Part shown: piece after piece, positions 35,666 to 45,183 of the stretch | How positions within the stretch are numbered: the first letter of the stretch is position 1 | Layout of the letters: each line of letters opens with the position of its first letter | From: an uncultured Saccharospirillaceae bacterium | GTDB taxonomy: Bacteria > Pseudomonadota > Gammaproteobacteria > Pseudomonadales > Oceanobacteraceae | NCBI GenBank assembly: GCA_947503895.1 | Contig: CANNFT010000010.1 | Location: forward strand, 124,001 to 188,000 | DNA length: 64,000 bases | Direction: 5' to 3' | Notes under the pieces: generated by a model | What the model was told of the DNA's origin: nothing | What the model saw: only the letters and a program-made list of their open reading frames with translations | Databases searched by the model: none | Program-made: the position numbers and the translations under genes

Positions 35666-36786
35666 CAATTGATATGTTGATTCCACCACAAAGCTTTAAC
35701 CCTTGCCCGAAGAACCCAACAACCCACACCGTTCAGCAAATGGTGTTGCGATTCCTTTCTTTCTTGTTTGTTCTCTCTGTACTTATGGGCTTTATGGCGG
35801 TTACTGCACAGGCCTCGCGTATGTTTCCTGCCCCAGAAAGGGAGCCGCTACCCGCTATCATGACGGAAGCAGAAAGTGCACCGGATTTAACGTTAGAAAC
35901 CGAAGAAGTCGAACCAGAAGATCCCATAAAAATAGAAATGCTAGATTGGTCGCGTTCTGTGCTGGCGGATTACATAGAAGAACTGAACGACGGTTTAGAC
36001 AGTTTCTTCGTCGAATCCATCTTTGATGATGATGCCATTGACGATAAATCATCAGGCAGTAATGGTCGTGTGTTTTTTAAAACTCGGCGTGTCCGTGGAG
36101 AGGGAGTGGATTACCAAAGTGGTATTAATCTTAAATTAGCACTGCCACAAACCAATAACCAACTGAAGCTGCTCATCGAAACCGATGAAGACGATGACGA
36201 GATTAAAGAATCTGATGCACTGGGCACGGTTGACAATGTGACTTACTCAACGGCATTGAGGGTCTTGATTCAGCAATCCGAACATTGGAACACCAATTTA
36301 GATAACGGCATTCGTTGGGAAGGTGAACCTGTCCCTTTCACACGCATACGTGCGCGAAGAACCGATTATTATGACACTTGGCGTAGCCGTTTTAATCAAA
36401 CGGTGTTTTGGCGCAGTAATATTGGTTGGGGAGAAAATACTCGTTATTCCGCTATCCGCCCCATTGATATTCGGCGTTCTTATCGTTTTGCATTAGGTGC
36501 CAGCTATTTATTAAATGACGACTTTTTTGAACTCAATAACAGCTACGGCATATTTGATGAGTTAGATGATCTGCAGGTGCTGTATTACAGTTTTACGATT
36601 AAAGGTGATACGGATGGCATCGAAAAAATTAACAGATATACAACGGCCATTTCTTATCGCAGAAAAGTGTACCGAAACTTTGTTTTAGCGGAATTAGTTC
36701 CAGAAGTCTCGTGGCCTCGAGATCGCAACTTTGAGCCTACGCCAGCCCTGACATTTAAACTAGATATTATCTTTGGTCCAGACTAA
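35662..36786 (+). CDS. putative outer-membrane beta-barrel protein, unknown
   Basis: This 374-residue protein has its signal peptide core at about residues 28-50 (ends VTAQAS), a flexible acidic stretch (60-95), and a mature region of alternating beta strands with many Arg/Tyr/Trp residues (about 130-374), as in an outer-membrane barrel. The start at 35662 overlaps fieF by four bases and favours coupled translation. An ATG at 35740 begins directly at the signal and could be the real one. The pairing with a metal exporter suggests a role in metal or envelope balance, but nothing in the sequence proves it. Confidence 0.65.
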   Translation: MTIDMLIPPQSFNPCPKNPTTHTVQQMVLRFLSFLFVLSVLMGFMAVTAQASRMFPAPEREPLPAIMTEAESAPDLTLETEEVEPEDPIKIEMLDWSRSVLADYIEELNDGLDSFFVESIFDDDAIDDKSSGSNGRVFFKTRRVRGEGVDYQSGINLKLALPQTNNQLKLLIETDEDDDEIKESDALGTVDNVTYSTALRVLIQQSEHWNTNLDNGIRWEGEPVPFTRIRARRTDYYDTWRSRFNQTVFWRSNIGWGENTRYSAIRPIDIRRSYRFALGASYLLNDDFFELNNSYGIFDELDDLQVLYYSFTIKGDTDGIEKINRYTTAISYRRKVYRNFVLAELVPEVSWPRDRNFEPTPALTFKLDIIFGPD

Positions 36787-36840
36787 AAGTGTCCCATATA
36801 TCTTTTGCAAACATGCACATTTCTTTTTCAGGTACGCAAA

Positions 36841-37488
36841 TTACGCATAAATTTTTCGAAATGTGAGGTTGATTCTAGGTTGCTTAAAGACGGTTGTTTT
36901 GGGTAATTGATGCAACCAATACTTTTGCGTTTTGCCTTTCATCATCAGCAAACTACCATGTTCTAATATTTGTCGCCAAGTATTCGATTTGTCCTGCTTA
37001 TGCCGCATTTGAAACATGCGCGCTTCCCCAAAACTGAGCGACGCAATAATCGGTTGTTCACCCAGTTCAGGTTCGTTGTCTGCGTGCCATCCCACGCTGT
37101 CTTGTCCATCACGGTATAAATTACACAACACGGCATTAAAATCATGGCTACAATATTGTGTCACATCTTCCAATATTTTTTTTAACGTTGGCGTCCAGTG
37201 CTCTGCTGTAAGGGTGGTGCCGGAATACGTATAAGTCAGTCCTGCCTGCCCGTGCCATGCTTGCAATCGTGGGATGGAGACGGTTTTACCAAACATTTGA
37301 ATTTGACTCTCATTGAATGAAAGTTCGTTCATGAGTGAATGGTAGAGTTTTGTTGCATGACCTGCGGTATAAAACTGCGAGTAATATTGCAAGTCTGCAT
37401 CCTGCAATTCAGGCTTATGAACCAAGTTTGTTTCATTATCGGCAAAGAGCGATAGTGAATGGGGTGTCTGAGTGGGGGTTTTGTTCAT
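36841..37488 (-). CDS. AlkB family 2-oxoglutarate/Fe(II) dioxygenase
   Basis: This protein of about 216 residues is predicted to remove alkyl damage from nucleic acids by oxidation. The iron ligands are in GWHADNEP (His135, Asp137) and WLHQLPKT (His193), and 2-oxoglutarate is held by the arginines in RINLTFR (205 and 211). The substrate-side motif NLYRDGQDSVGWHADNEP and the SLSFGEAR strand are typical of the ALKBH2/3-like group. The ATG at 37488 is chosen because the preceding 48 codons are Cys/His-rich and not family-like. It is convergent with the beta-barrel gene. Confidence 0.88.
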   Translation of the reverse strand: MNKTPTQTPHSLSLFADNETNLVHKPELQDADLQYYSQFYTAGHATKLYHSLMNELSFNESQIQMFGKTVSIPRLQAWHGQAGLTYTYSGTTLTAEHWTPTLKKILEDVTQYCSHDFNAVLCNLYRDGQDSVGWHADNEPELGEQPIIASLSFGEARMFQMRHKQDKSNTWRQILEHGSLLMMKGKTQKYWLHQLPKTTVFKQPRINLTFRKIYA

Positions 37489-37705
37489 TGAATTTCCGGA
37501 ATTTGCGGTCACCTTATTATGACAGAGTAAACTTGGATGATGGTAATGTTCTGTACGATTGATGTTAGTAGAATAGAAGCACTTAGCTTTAAAAGAAGGG
37601 AGGCAGTGCCTCAAGCAAACTGAGTGGAACAAACAGGGTTTGCTTGAACCGTTTACTTGAGGCGAACCAGTCGCGTTGTCTTTAGGTATGACTTAAACGC
37701 GTCTG

Positions 37706-38671
37706 TTAAGCGCCAGTTTCGTTTTCTGAGAACATGCCATCAAACAGTATTGTAGATAAATATCGCTCCCCAGAATCGGGTAGCAGTACAACAATATTTT
37801 TACCTTGATGTTCTACTTGGTTTGCAACACGCAGAGCGGCAGCGACCGCTGCACCACCTGAAATACCGGCTAAAATGCCTTCTTCTGCCATCAAGCGTCG
37901 AGCTGTTTCAACGGAATCTTCATTACTCACGGGCTCGACTTGATCAATCATTTCCAAGTCTAAGTTTTCGGGAATAAAGTTTGCACCAATGCCTTGAATT
38001 TTATGCGGTGCCGGGGTGATGTCCTGTCCCGCACGTGTTTGAGTGATAATTGGCGAGGCTTCTGGCTCGACGGCGACACTGGTGATGGCTTTGCCTTTAG
38101 TGCGCTTAATATAACGAGATACGCCGGATATTGTACCGCCAGTGCCCACACCAGCGACGAAAACGTCGATTTGCCCATCCGTGTCGTTCCAAATCTCAGG
38201 GCCGGTTGTCGATTCATGAATCGCTGGATTGGCAGGGTTGCTAAATTGCTGCAACATAATGCTTTTACCGTTGCTCGCGTCGACGATCTCTTGTGCTTTG
38301 TCGACAGCCCCTTTCATTCCTTTAGGCCCTTCCGTCAGCACGATATTTGCGCCTAAAGCTTTCATCACTTTGCGGCGTTCAATGCTCATGGTTTCAGGCA
38401 TGGTGAGCGTTACTTTGTAGCCGCGAGCGGCGCCAACAAATGCGAGTGCGATACCGGTATTTCCGCTGGTTGGCTCTACGATTTCCATCCCCGCTTTTAG
38501 TTGACCGTCTTTTTCTGCTTGCCAAATCATATTAGCGCCGATGCGGCATTTAACAGAGTTAGCAGGGTTACGGCTTTCTAATTTACAAAAGATATTGGCT
38601 TGTGTGATTTTGTTTAATCGGATGAGTGGGGTATTCCCAATGGATTGGCTAATGTCATCAAATACTTTCAT
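37706..38671 (-). CDS. cysK: cysteine synthase A
   Basis: This 321-residue pyridoxal-phosphate enzyme makes cysteine from O-acetylserine and sulfide. Lys41 in NSVKCRIG binds the cofactor, the phosphate loop is GVGTGGTISG, and the substrate loop is PTSGNTGIAL. The sequence IGNTPLIRLN at the start and the SGISGGAA-like loop (seen as AGISGGAAV) are diagnostic. Length and the NSVKCRIG context favour CysK over CysM. It has its own unit: a terminator of the upstream gene lies just before it. Confidence 0.95.
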   Translation of the reverse strand: MKVFDDISQSIGNTPLIRLNKITQANIFCKLESRNPANSVKCRIGANMIWQAEKDGQLKAGMEIVEPTSGNTGIALAFVGAARGYKVTLTMPETMSIERRKVMKALGANIVLTEGPKGMKGAVDKAQEIVDASNGKSIMLQQFSNPANPAIHESTTGPEIWNDTDGQIDVFVAGVGTGGTISGVSRYIKRTKGKAITSVAVEPEASPIITQTRAGQDITPAPHKIQGIGANFIPENLDLEMIDQVEPVSNEDSVETARRLMAEEGILAGISGGAAVAAALRVANQVEHQGKNIVVLLPDSGERYLSTILFDGMFSENETGA

Positions 38672-38726
38672 CTTTTTCCCTTATAAATTTTGTTGTGTGT
38701 CTAATCGCGCTCGTTGTGCTATCAAA

Positions 38727-38753
38727 ACAAAAAAACGGCTGAAAGAACAGCCG
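38727..38753 (-). terminator. terminator after lysophospholipid-type acyltransferase gene
   Basis: On the minus strand the stem GCGGCTG / CAGCCGT with a TTCTTT loop is followed by a run of seven T. It ends transcription of the gene at 38796 before cysK. Confidence 0.88.
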
Positions 38754-38795
38754 CTATTCGTCCATCGAAATAATGCTCAAGCTTAATAAGCCGCC

Positions 38796-39698
38796 TCAAT
38801 GTTCATGCTTTGATTTTAAGTCAGTAATGAGCTGGTCTTTCTCTTCCCATTGTTGCTGTACCCACGCTTGAAAAGCGGCACGAAAATCTGGGTCTCCGTT
38901 ATAGTCGCCTTGCGTAAATTCATGAGGAATGGGCTTCTCTTCCACACGCATGACGATTTTATGAACGTTGCCGCTTAAGAAATCCCAAAATGTTGGAATG
39001 CCTTCTGGGTACACAATAGTGACATCAAGTAGGCTATTAAATTTCTCGCCCATTGCGCTAATGGCAAATGCAATTCCACCGGCTTTAGGCTTCAGCAAAT
39101 GTTGGTAAGGTGAGCCTTGTTTTTGATGTTTGGCCGGCGTGAAACGCGTGCCTTCCAAAAAGTTCATGACGCTGGTCGGAATTAACGCAAACTTTTCGCA
39201 TGCTTCGCGTGTGGTTTCAAGGTCTTTACCTTTCATTTCTGGGTGTTTTTCAAGGTACTCTTTGCTGTACCGTTTCATAAATGGAAAATCCAGAGCCCAC
39301 CAACATAATCCCATAAACGGTACTCGAATTAATTCCTGTTTTAAAAAAAACTTGAGAAGCGGAATGGTGCCCGTTAAGTGGTACTGCAATACAAAAATAT
39401 CCACCCAAGATTGATGGTTGGAATTGACTAAATACCAACCCTTGTAATTTAGCGTGTCAATGCCCTCTACATCCCATTCGGTCTTTTGTGTCAACGTCAT
39501 CCAGCCGTTATTGCAGTAAACCCAAGCTTCAGCAATTTTGATTAAAATAGGATCAATTAATTTGCGTACTACTTCAAATGGTAAAACGAGTTTAATGCAA
39601 GCCAAAGACAGCAACGGCGTAAACCAAAAGAGAACATTTACGAGTAATAAAAAGGAAGCAATTGTCCCCACTAAGGCTTTGGGTAAAAAATTTAACAT
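38796..39698 (-). CDS. YihG-like acyltransferase (PlsC superfamily)
   Basis: This 300-residue membrane acyltransferase has an N-terminal hydrophobic stretch (residues 9-36) and the catalytic box NHQSWVD (His95, Asp100). The second motif FLEGTR (about 180-185) has Leu where most PlsC proteins have Pro. The long insertion between the boxes and the closing segment with VTIVYPEG fit the YihG/YihB-like branch of about 300-310 residues rather than the short PlsC. It probably adds an acyl chain to lysophosphatidic acid or a related lipid. It forms its own unit, ended by the terminator at 38727. Confidence 0.85.
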   Translation of the reverse strand: MLNFLPKALVGTIASFLLLVNVLFWFTPLLSLACIKLVLPFEVVRKLIDPILIKIAEAWVYCNNGWMTLTQKTEWDVEGIDTLNYKGWYLVNSNHQSWVDIFVLQYHLTGTIPLLKFFLKQELIRVPFMGLCWWALDFPFMKRYSKEYLEKHPEMKGKDLETTREACEKFALIPTSVMNFLEGTRFTPAKHQKQGSPYQHLLKPKAGGIAFAISAMGEKFNSLLDVTIVYPEGIPTFWDFLSGNVHKIVMRVEEKPIPHEFTQGDYNGDPDFRAAFQAWVQQQWEEKDQLITDLKSKHEH

Positions 39699-39892
39699 GT
39701 GTTTGCTCGGTCCACAGCGTGTTTTCTGCCTCAGTCTAACCTAAGGCTATTTATGCTGTACACCGCTGGCGAGGACGAATTTAATGATTGTGGGCACGGA
39801 GAGGGGTGGGGATTGACTAAAAATTGTTCTGTTTATAATTGGCTGCGCCACAATGTTTTTCGTTTGCAATGGTGAGCAATGAGAGCGCTTAA

Positions 39893-39942
39893 AAAAAGTG
39901 GCCATCAATCACTCTTTTTTTGTTTTGGAGGATTGATGGCAC
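39893..39942 (-). terminator. terminator region after pta
   Basis: Arms GCCATCAATC (39901-39910) and GATTGATGGC (39931-39940) pair and are followed, on the minus strand, by CAC and a run of seven T. The loop contains a second A/T-rich arm that could form an alternative hairpin with the adjacent A run. It lies about 30 bases past the pta stop. Confidence 0.75.
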
Positions 39943-39971
39943 TTCATTTGGCGGCTGTTAAAGAAGCCTAT

Positions 39972-42110
39972 TTAGCCTTGACGATTGTCAGCCTGGATGG
40001 CTGTTAAGGCAATGGTGTAAACAATGTCTTCAACCAAAGCGCCGCGAGACAGGTCGTTTACGGGTTTGGCGAGGCCCTGCAACATCGGGCCTATGCTGAC
40101 TACATTAGCACTGCGTTGCACCGCTTTATAAGTCGTGTTACCCGTATTGAGGTCTGGGAAAATCACCACAGTGGCTTCGCCAGCGACTTTGCTGTTTGGT
40201 GCTTTGGTTTTGGCCACACTTTTGGTGGTGGCGGCATCGTATTGCAGTGGGCCATCGATCAATAACTCAGGGCGATCGGCTTGTGCCAGCGCAGTGGCAG
40301 CGCGAACTTTCTCTACATCCGAACCCGTACCGGAAGAACCGGTACTGTAACTGATCATGGCGACTTTAGGTTCGATGCCAAAGGATTTCGCGGAGTCGGC
40401 ACTTTGCAGGGCAATATCAGCGAGTTCTTCAGCGATTGGGTCAGGGTTAACGGCACAATCACCGTATACCATGACTTGTTCTGGCAGCAGCATGAAGAAG
40501 ATGGATGATACCAACTTCGCTTGAGGTGCGGTTTTGATTAATTGAAGCGCTGGTCGAATGGTATTGGCCGTTGTATGCACGGCGCCGGACACTAAGCCGT
40601 CTACTTCATCGAGGGCTAGCATCATGGTGCCAAGCACGACATTGTCTTCCAGTTGTGCTTCAGCCATAGGGGCAGAAAGGTTTTTATGCTTACGCAGTTC
40701 AACCATCGGCGGGACGTACTGCCCACGAACCGAATCTGGGTCCACAATTTCAATTCCCGGCGGTAATACGGTGCCTTGGCTTTCAGCCACTTGGCGAATC
40801 CGTTCTTCTTTGCCCAATAAAATACAATGCGCAATGCCACGTTCTTGGCAAATCGCGGCGGCTTGGATGGTACGGGGTTCATCACCTTCAGGTAATACGA
40901 TGCGCTTCTTCGCAGCTTGAGCCAACTGCACCAATTGATAACGAAAGGCTGCAGGTGACATTCGGATTTCATGATCAATTTGACAGCGATCTTTTAAGAA
41001 TTCACCGTTAATATTTTCAGCCACGTGATTCATCATTCGTTCAACACGATCTGTGTCATGGGGCGGAATGGTATAAGCCATGTGAGACAATTGACTGGCG
41101 GTTTGATAGGTGTCTGTATCGACACTCAAAACCGGTAAATTCTCAATGGAAGGCTGAAGCAATTTAAAAACCCGTGGATCAGGTTGAAAGCCACTGGTGA
41201 GCAATATGCCCGCGAGTGGAACACCATTACCTGCAGCCATTGCTGCGGCGAGTAAAATTTCTTCTCGATCGCCGGGTGTGACAATTAGGCTACCCGGTTG
41301 CAGTGCGTTGACCATGTTTGGCATGGTGCGCGCGCACAAAGAAATGCGCATGACGCGGGCACTGTTAAGTTGGCCTTCATTAATGGTTTTGGCATTCAAA
41401 TATTGTGCAATGTCTGCGGTTCGTGGGGCGATGAGGCTAGGGTCCCACGGAATCATACCAATCACTTTAAAATGGGGCGATTCTAGTGTTCGGTACTGCT
41501 CCAATGCCAATTGAGTGCTCATGGGAACGGCGGCGGCTAAACCGTCTCCCTCAATGGCTTTGATTGGACGAGTCGGATCACTCGGTGCATTCACTTTATT
41601 AATGATGCAGCCTAGGAGCTTAGGATTATTTAATCCACCAAACATGCGGCTGAAAATCTCGACATGCTCCGCTAGTTCGTTCGGTGTTCGGTTTTGAGGA
41701 GCCGTGACCAGTAACACTTCCGCATCCAGCGTTTTGGCCATCTCAACATTGAGTTTAGCGACATAAGGCTCGCTTAAAACTGGGTCGATACCTTCCATGA
41801 TCACGACATCTGCATCGGTGCGTACTTCACGATGCAGAGCGATGACTTCTTCCATTAATCGATCTTGTTGACCGCTGCTCACCATGTGCTGTGCGTACTT
41901 CAAGCTCATAGGCTTAGGTGGCTGAACACCAGTGGCAATTTTAATGAGCTGAGATGAACGGTCGACTTTTTCGCCTTCTGTTAGGCGTGCTACCGGCTTA
42001 CACACGGCTACCTTAAGACCAAGCTGATCCAATGCTCGCACCAAGCCAATCGTGATGGAGGTTAAGCCGGTTTTGACATCCGTGGGTGCAATGTAAAATG
42101 TATGTTGCAT
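39972..42110 (-). CDS. pta: phosphate acetyltransferase
   Basis: This 712-residue enzyme of the long Pta type interconverts acetyl-CoA and acetyl phosphate. The N-terminal third is a BioD-like P-loop domain (IAPTDVKTGLTSIT), followed by a DRTGG regulatory domain. The catalytic PTA domain (about 385-712) contains VLPEGDEPRT, SGAVHTTANTIRPALQ and the closing YSTGSSGTGSD. E. coli Pta is 714 residues. TAAGGA sits before the ATG. It is 20 bases downstream of ackA on the same strand, the classical ackA-pta operon, which handles acetate overflow and acetyl phosphate levels. Confidence 0.96.
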   Translation of the reverse strand: MQHTFYIAPTDVKTGLTSITIGLVRALDQLGLKVAVCKPVARLTEGEKVDRSSQLIKIATGVQPPKPMSLKYAQHMVSSGQQDRLMEEVIALHREVRTDADVVIMEGIDPVLSEPYVAKLNVEMAKTLDAEVLLVTAPQNRTPNELAEHVEIFSRMFGGLNNPKLLGCIINKVNAPSDPTRPIKAIEGDGLAAAVPMSTQLALEQYRTLESPHFKVIGMIPWDPSLIAPRTADIAQYLNAKTINEGQLNSARVMRISLCARTMPNMVNALQPGSLIVTPGDREEILLAAAMAAGNGVPLAGILLTSGFQPDPRVFKLLQPSIENLPVLSVDTDTYQTASQLSHMAYTIPPHDTDRVERMMNHVAENINGEFLKDRCQIDHEIRMSPAAFRYQLVQLAQAAKKRIVLPEGDEPRTIQAAAICQERGIAHCILLGKEERIRQVAESQGTVLPPGIEIVDPDSVRGQYVPPMVELRKHKNLSAPMAEAQLEDNVVLGTMMLALDEVDGLVSGAVHTTANTIRPALQLIKTAPQAKLVSSIFFMLLPEQVMVYGDCAVNPDPIAEELADIALQSADSAKSFGIEPKVAMISYSTGSSGTGSDVEKVRAATALAQADRPELLIDGPLQYDAATTKSVAKTKAPNSKVAGEATVVIFPDLNTGNTTYKAVQRSANVVSIGPMLQGLAKPVNDLSRGALVEDIVYTIALTAIQADNRQG

Positions 42111-42130
42111 ATAAATTCCTTAACGAGGTC

Positions 42131-43315
42131 TTAGCGAACCAGCGACGCAGTATCTTTGGCGATCATGAGTTCTTCATCGGTGGGTACAACTATGGCTAAT
42201 CGAGATGAAGGGGTAGAAATTCTACCAGTCGGATCACCATTTTTAGCATTGAGGTCGCCATCCATTTCAAATCCTAAAATGGCTAAATGTTCTAAAACGA
42301 GAGATCGAGTCAGTCGGTCATTTTCACCAATGCCTCCCGTAAAAATCAGCGCATCAATACGGGGGAGTGATACGGCTAACGCGCCTAAATAACGGGCAAT
42401 TCGAAAAGCGAATACTTCGATGGCAAGGTTTGCACGCTCATTGCCATTTTCCGCAGCAGCTTGAATTTCTCGCATATCATTGCTGACGCCGGAAAGACCA
42501 AGCAGCCCGCTTTTTTTGTTGAAAACATTCATGATTTCTTTCAGCGTCATATTTAAACGCTGGCATAAAAACTCTGCCATACCTGGGTCAATGTCCCCTG
42601 TACGCGTACCCATCACGAGGCCTTCTAGTGGTGTGAGCCCCATGGAACTGTCGACACTTTTGCCATTCAGGATGGCGGTAGCCGAGCAGCCGTTGCCAAG
42701 GTGAGCCGCTAAAAAACAGCAATCATCTTCTGACTTGTTTAGTATTTCAGCAGATTTGGCGCTGACATATCGGAAACTGGTTCCGTGAAATCCGTAGCGT
42801 CGAGCGCCATGCGCTTCGTAGTATTCGTAAGGAAGACCATACAAATACGCTTGCGCCGGAATGCTTTGGTGGAAGGCTGTATCGAACACGGCTACCTGAG
42901 GTAATGCTGGAAGCAATGATTCAATGGCACGAACCCCTAATAAATTCACAGGGTTATGCAAAGGCGCGAGATGGTTTAGTGTTTCAAGTTGGGCCATATT
43001 TTCAGCGGTCAAAATCATAGATTCGCTGAATTGCTCACCGCCATGCACAATCCGGTGGCCCACGCCCACTAACGTATCCAGCAGCTGTTCTTCGGTTAAT
43101 AGTTGAGTAATGCAGGAGATGGCGGCTTGATGGTCTTCACCATCGGGCGAGCGCTCGCCTTTTTGACCATCTTTAGAATACTTCACCACGGCGTTTTCTG
43201 AGCCGAGGCGCTCAGCCAAGCCGCTGATAAGCGTATTTTCCGTATTAACATTGATTACGGCAAATTTAATAGAGGAGCTACCGCAATTGATAACCAATGT
43301 GTTGTTTTGATTCAT
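42131..43315 (-). CDS. ackA: acetate kinase
   Basis: This 394-residue acetokinase converts acetyl phosphate and ADP to acetate and ATP. It has the ASKHA-fold nucleotide sites LVINCGSSSIKFA at the start and HLGNGCSA. The signature FDTAFHQSIP and the RYGFHGTSF strand are typical, as is a C-terminal FTGGIGEND. Length matches the family (about 400). It leads the ackA-pta operon. The gene-free region upstream (43316-43572) must hold the promoter; no clear binding site was recognised there. Confidence 0.96.
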   Translation of the reverse strand: MNQNNTLVINCGSSSIKFAVINVNTENTLISGLAERLGSENAVVKYSKDGQKGERSPDGEDHQAAISCITQLLTEEQLLDTLVGVGHRIVHGGEQFSESMILTAENMAQLETLNHLAPLHNPVNLLGVRAIESLLPALPQVAVFDTAFHQSIPAQAYLYGLPYEYYEAHGARRYGFHGTSFRYVSAKSAEILNKSEDDCCFLAAHLGNGCSATAILNGKSVDSSMGLTPLEGLVMGTRTGDIDPGMAEFLCQRLNMTLKEIMNVFNKKSGLLGLSGVSNDMREIQAAAENGNERANLAIEVFAFRIARYLGALAVSLPRIDALIFTGGIGENDRLTRSLVLEHLAILGFEMDGDLNAKNGDPTGRISTPSSRLAIVVPTDEELMIAKDTASLVR

Positions 43316-43572
43316 TGTAGTTTCACTTAATTAAAGTGCGTTAAGGGTATAACAAATATCCCATTGGGCAAAAACAGAATGGAGGAGTGAGAAAATTAAA
43401 GCTGCATCCTGCAATATTGGCCATTTTAAACCATAAATATGAGGGGGCGTGTGATTCGATCAATTTTTTTGAAGATAATGTTGAATGAATTTGACCGCGT
43501 TTCCACAACACGATTTTTATTCGTCACGAATGGCACTCAGCATTTGAGATCTGAACACTCAGCATCGACAGT

Positions 43573-43917
43573 TTAGGCCGACATATGCAATGGACTGCGA
43601 ATGGATGCCGGTACGGCTGCTTCGATCGCCTTTAATACAGAAATAGCCTCGCGATAAGGTTTTTTATCAGGGCGTTCGAGTATAAAGCTGACCTGTGTTT
43701 GGTAATAAGGGCCACTACGCTCGCAGTGCTCAACTCGTGCATTAAGCTCCCTTAAGCAGTGATGACCGGCTTCTAAATTGATGAATATGCGTTGAGATTC
43801 TTTAAAGCGCTTATGGCTGTTGAAGGTCATCGAGTAACGATTAAATTTAATGGGCAGCCCTTCAAAAGGGGAGCGACGCTGCTGGAACCATCCAGTGACG
43901 CAAATACTCATTTTCAT
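43573..43917 (-). CDS. hypothetical protein, possibly PilZ-like
   Basis: This 114-residue soluble protein has a GAGGGAAG ribosome site before the ATG, so it is probably real. The middle (about 40-85) reads as a small beta barrel, with an N-terminal RR pair and a strand ending TQVSFILE, loosely like a PilZ domain. The RxxxR...DxSxxG signature needed for cyclic di-GMP binding is not convincingly present, so I do not claim that function. It stands alone between ackA and yciH. Confidence 0.55.
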   Translation of the reverse strand: MKMSICVTGWFQQRRSPFEGLPIKFNRYSMTFNSHKRFKESQRIFINLEAGHHCLRELNARVEHCERSGPYYQTQVSFILERPDKKPYREAISVLKAIEAAVPASIRSPLHMSA

Positions 43918-44019
43918 AGGCTTCCCTCAAATGGCTACTTCAAAAGCTGGGTAAAACGTACACTGAACGAGCGCACGAAATTACCCAACTCTGTTTATTG
44001 TAGCTTAAAATAGCGAACG

Positions 44020-44364
44020 CTAACCGCCGCTTTGTTTTACGTTGTGACCAAGTTCTTGTAGGTACTTGACGGATTGCTCTGCCAAGTCACCTTGTAGTTC
44101 AATGACCCAATCTTTTAGTGCTCCACCACAACCAAAGCGCCGTTTCAGCGTTTTCACCATGGCTTGTAAGGCTTTTTTGTCGCCCTCTAACCCGGTAATG
44201 GTGGTCACTGTTTTCCCGCCACGTCCCTTTTTTTCACGACGGACACGTACCACACCGTCGTTTTCAGGCGCGACAGCATGTTGCGAGCATTGGCAATCCG
44301 CTTTGGGTTGTCCGCAATCAGGGCAAAGCCGTCCGGTTTCAGTGGAATAGACCATTGCACACAT
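44020..44364 (-). CDS. yciH: YciH/SUI1 family translation factor
   Basis: This 114-residue eIF1-like protein has an N-terminal small cysteine cluster (CPDCGQPKADCQC, about 15-27). A SUI1 fold follows, with VRREKKGRGGKTVTTI and LKRRFGCGGALKDWVIELQGD, the conserved eIF1 core including the basic loop and the GCGG turn. YciH affects start-site selection and initiation fidelity in bacteria. Its ATG lies two bases after the yeiP stop codon, so the two are translationally coupled, an apt pairing of two translation factors. Confidence 0.93.
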   Translation of the reverse strand: MCAMVYSTETGRLCPDCGQPKADCQCSQHAVAPENDGVVRVRREKKGRGGKTVTTITGLEGDKKALQAMVKTLKRRFGCGGALKDWVIELQGDLAEQSVKYLQELGHNVKQSGG

Positions 44365-44366
44365 GA

Positions 44367-44933
44367 TTAAGCCCGCGACATGAATTTTTTGGTTTCGACG
44401 TTCACTTTAATTTCCTCGCCTTCAACGATGTACTCTGGTACTTGCACCACGACACCATTATTTAGTGTGGCAGGCTTGGTGCGTGCCGACGCAGAAGCAG
44501 CCTTCATCGCAGGGTTGGTTTCGCTGACGGTGAGCACTAGGGCTTGCGGCAGTTCGATCGCCGCGAGCTGATCTTCGACGATCATTCCCATGATGCCCTC
44601 TAGGCCATCAAACAGCCACTCGCCACTTTCGCCCAGCTGGTCTTCGTCCATCATATACTGGCTGTAATCTTCGGTGTCCATAAAGGTGTAATGTTCACCA
44701 TCTTGAAACAAAAACTGCAATGTGCGGCGCTGGAAGTCGGCCAGCGTGACCATGTCGTCGCCAGTAAAGGTATTTTCTACCTTTTGCCCCGTTTTAATGT
44801 CCTTCATGCGCATTTTATACAGCGTTGCCGCGCCTCTTGCCGAGGGTGATTGCACATCAATTAAGCTGACTGCCAATATTTTCCCTTGAAAATCTATGAC
44901 CTGACCTTTTTTAATTTCATTTGCCTTTGGCAT
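44367..44933 (-). CDS. yeiP: elongation factor P-like protein YeiP
   Basis: This 188-residue three-domain OB-fold protein has the EF-P core. It begins MPKANEIKKGQVIDF and ends with the conserved YIVEGEEIKVN strand. The tip loop that in EF-P carries a modified lysine reads SPSARGAATLYKMR here, with Arg at the tip, the YeiP signature. The ATG at 44933 is preferred over starts up to 147 bases upstream because CAGGAA lies just before it and the length matches E. coli YeiP (190). It is likely the first gene of a two-gene operon with yciH. Confidence 0.93.
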   Translation of the reverse strand: MPKANEIKKGQVIDFQGKILAVSLIDVQSPSARGAATLYKMRMKDIKTGQKVENTFTGDDMVTLADFQRRTLQFLFQDGEHYTFMDTEDYSQYMMDEDQLGESGEWLFDGLEGIMGMIVEDQLAAIELPQALVLTVSETNPAMKAASASARTKPATLNNGVVVQVPEYIVEGEEIKVNVETKKFMSRA

Positions 44934-45183
44934 GGTTCGCTTTCCTGAAAAAATTGCAGGGATTGTAGAGATTCTTGTGGGCAGGGTTAAGACCTGATTG
45001 TGGTCTTTCTGACGAAAATAGAAAAATGTTATGGCGAGAAAAGACGAGTGATCCACATTCGAACTGATAACCCAATCCATATTGGCTGTTTTTTGCGCAG
45101 CGAGGCAGGGCTGATGAATATAACCTGCGCGTTCTTCATTCCGAATGCGATTAAGAAATTAAGGTCTGACGATGCTGGCCAGA

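Noticed and set aside
43573..43917. PilZ cyclic di-GMP receptor call for the small gene after ackA
   Set aside because: The arginine and DxSxxG ligand motifs are not clear; the resemblance is only in general strand pattern.
44934..45080. Longer YeiP start adding 49 residues
   Set aside because: The ribosome site and the family start both point to the ATG at 44933; the extension has no family similarity.
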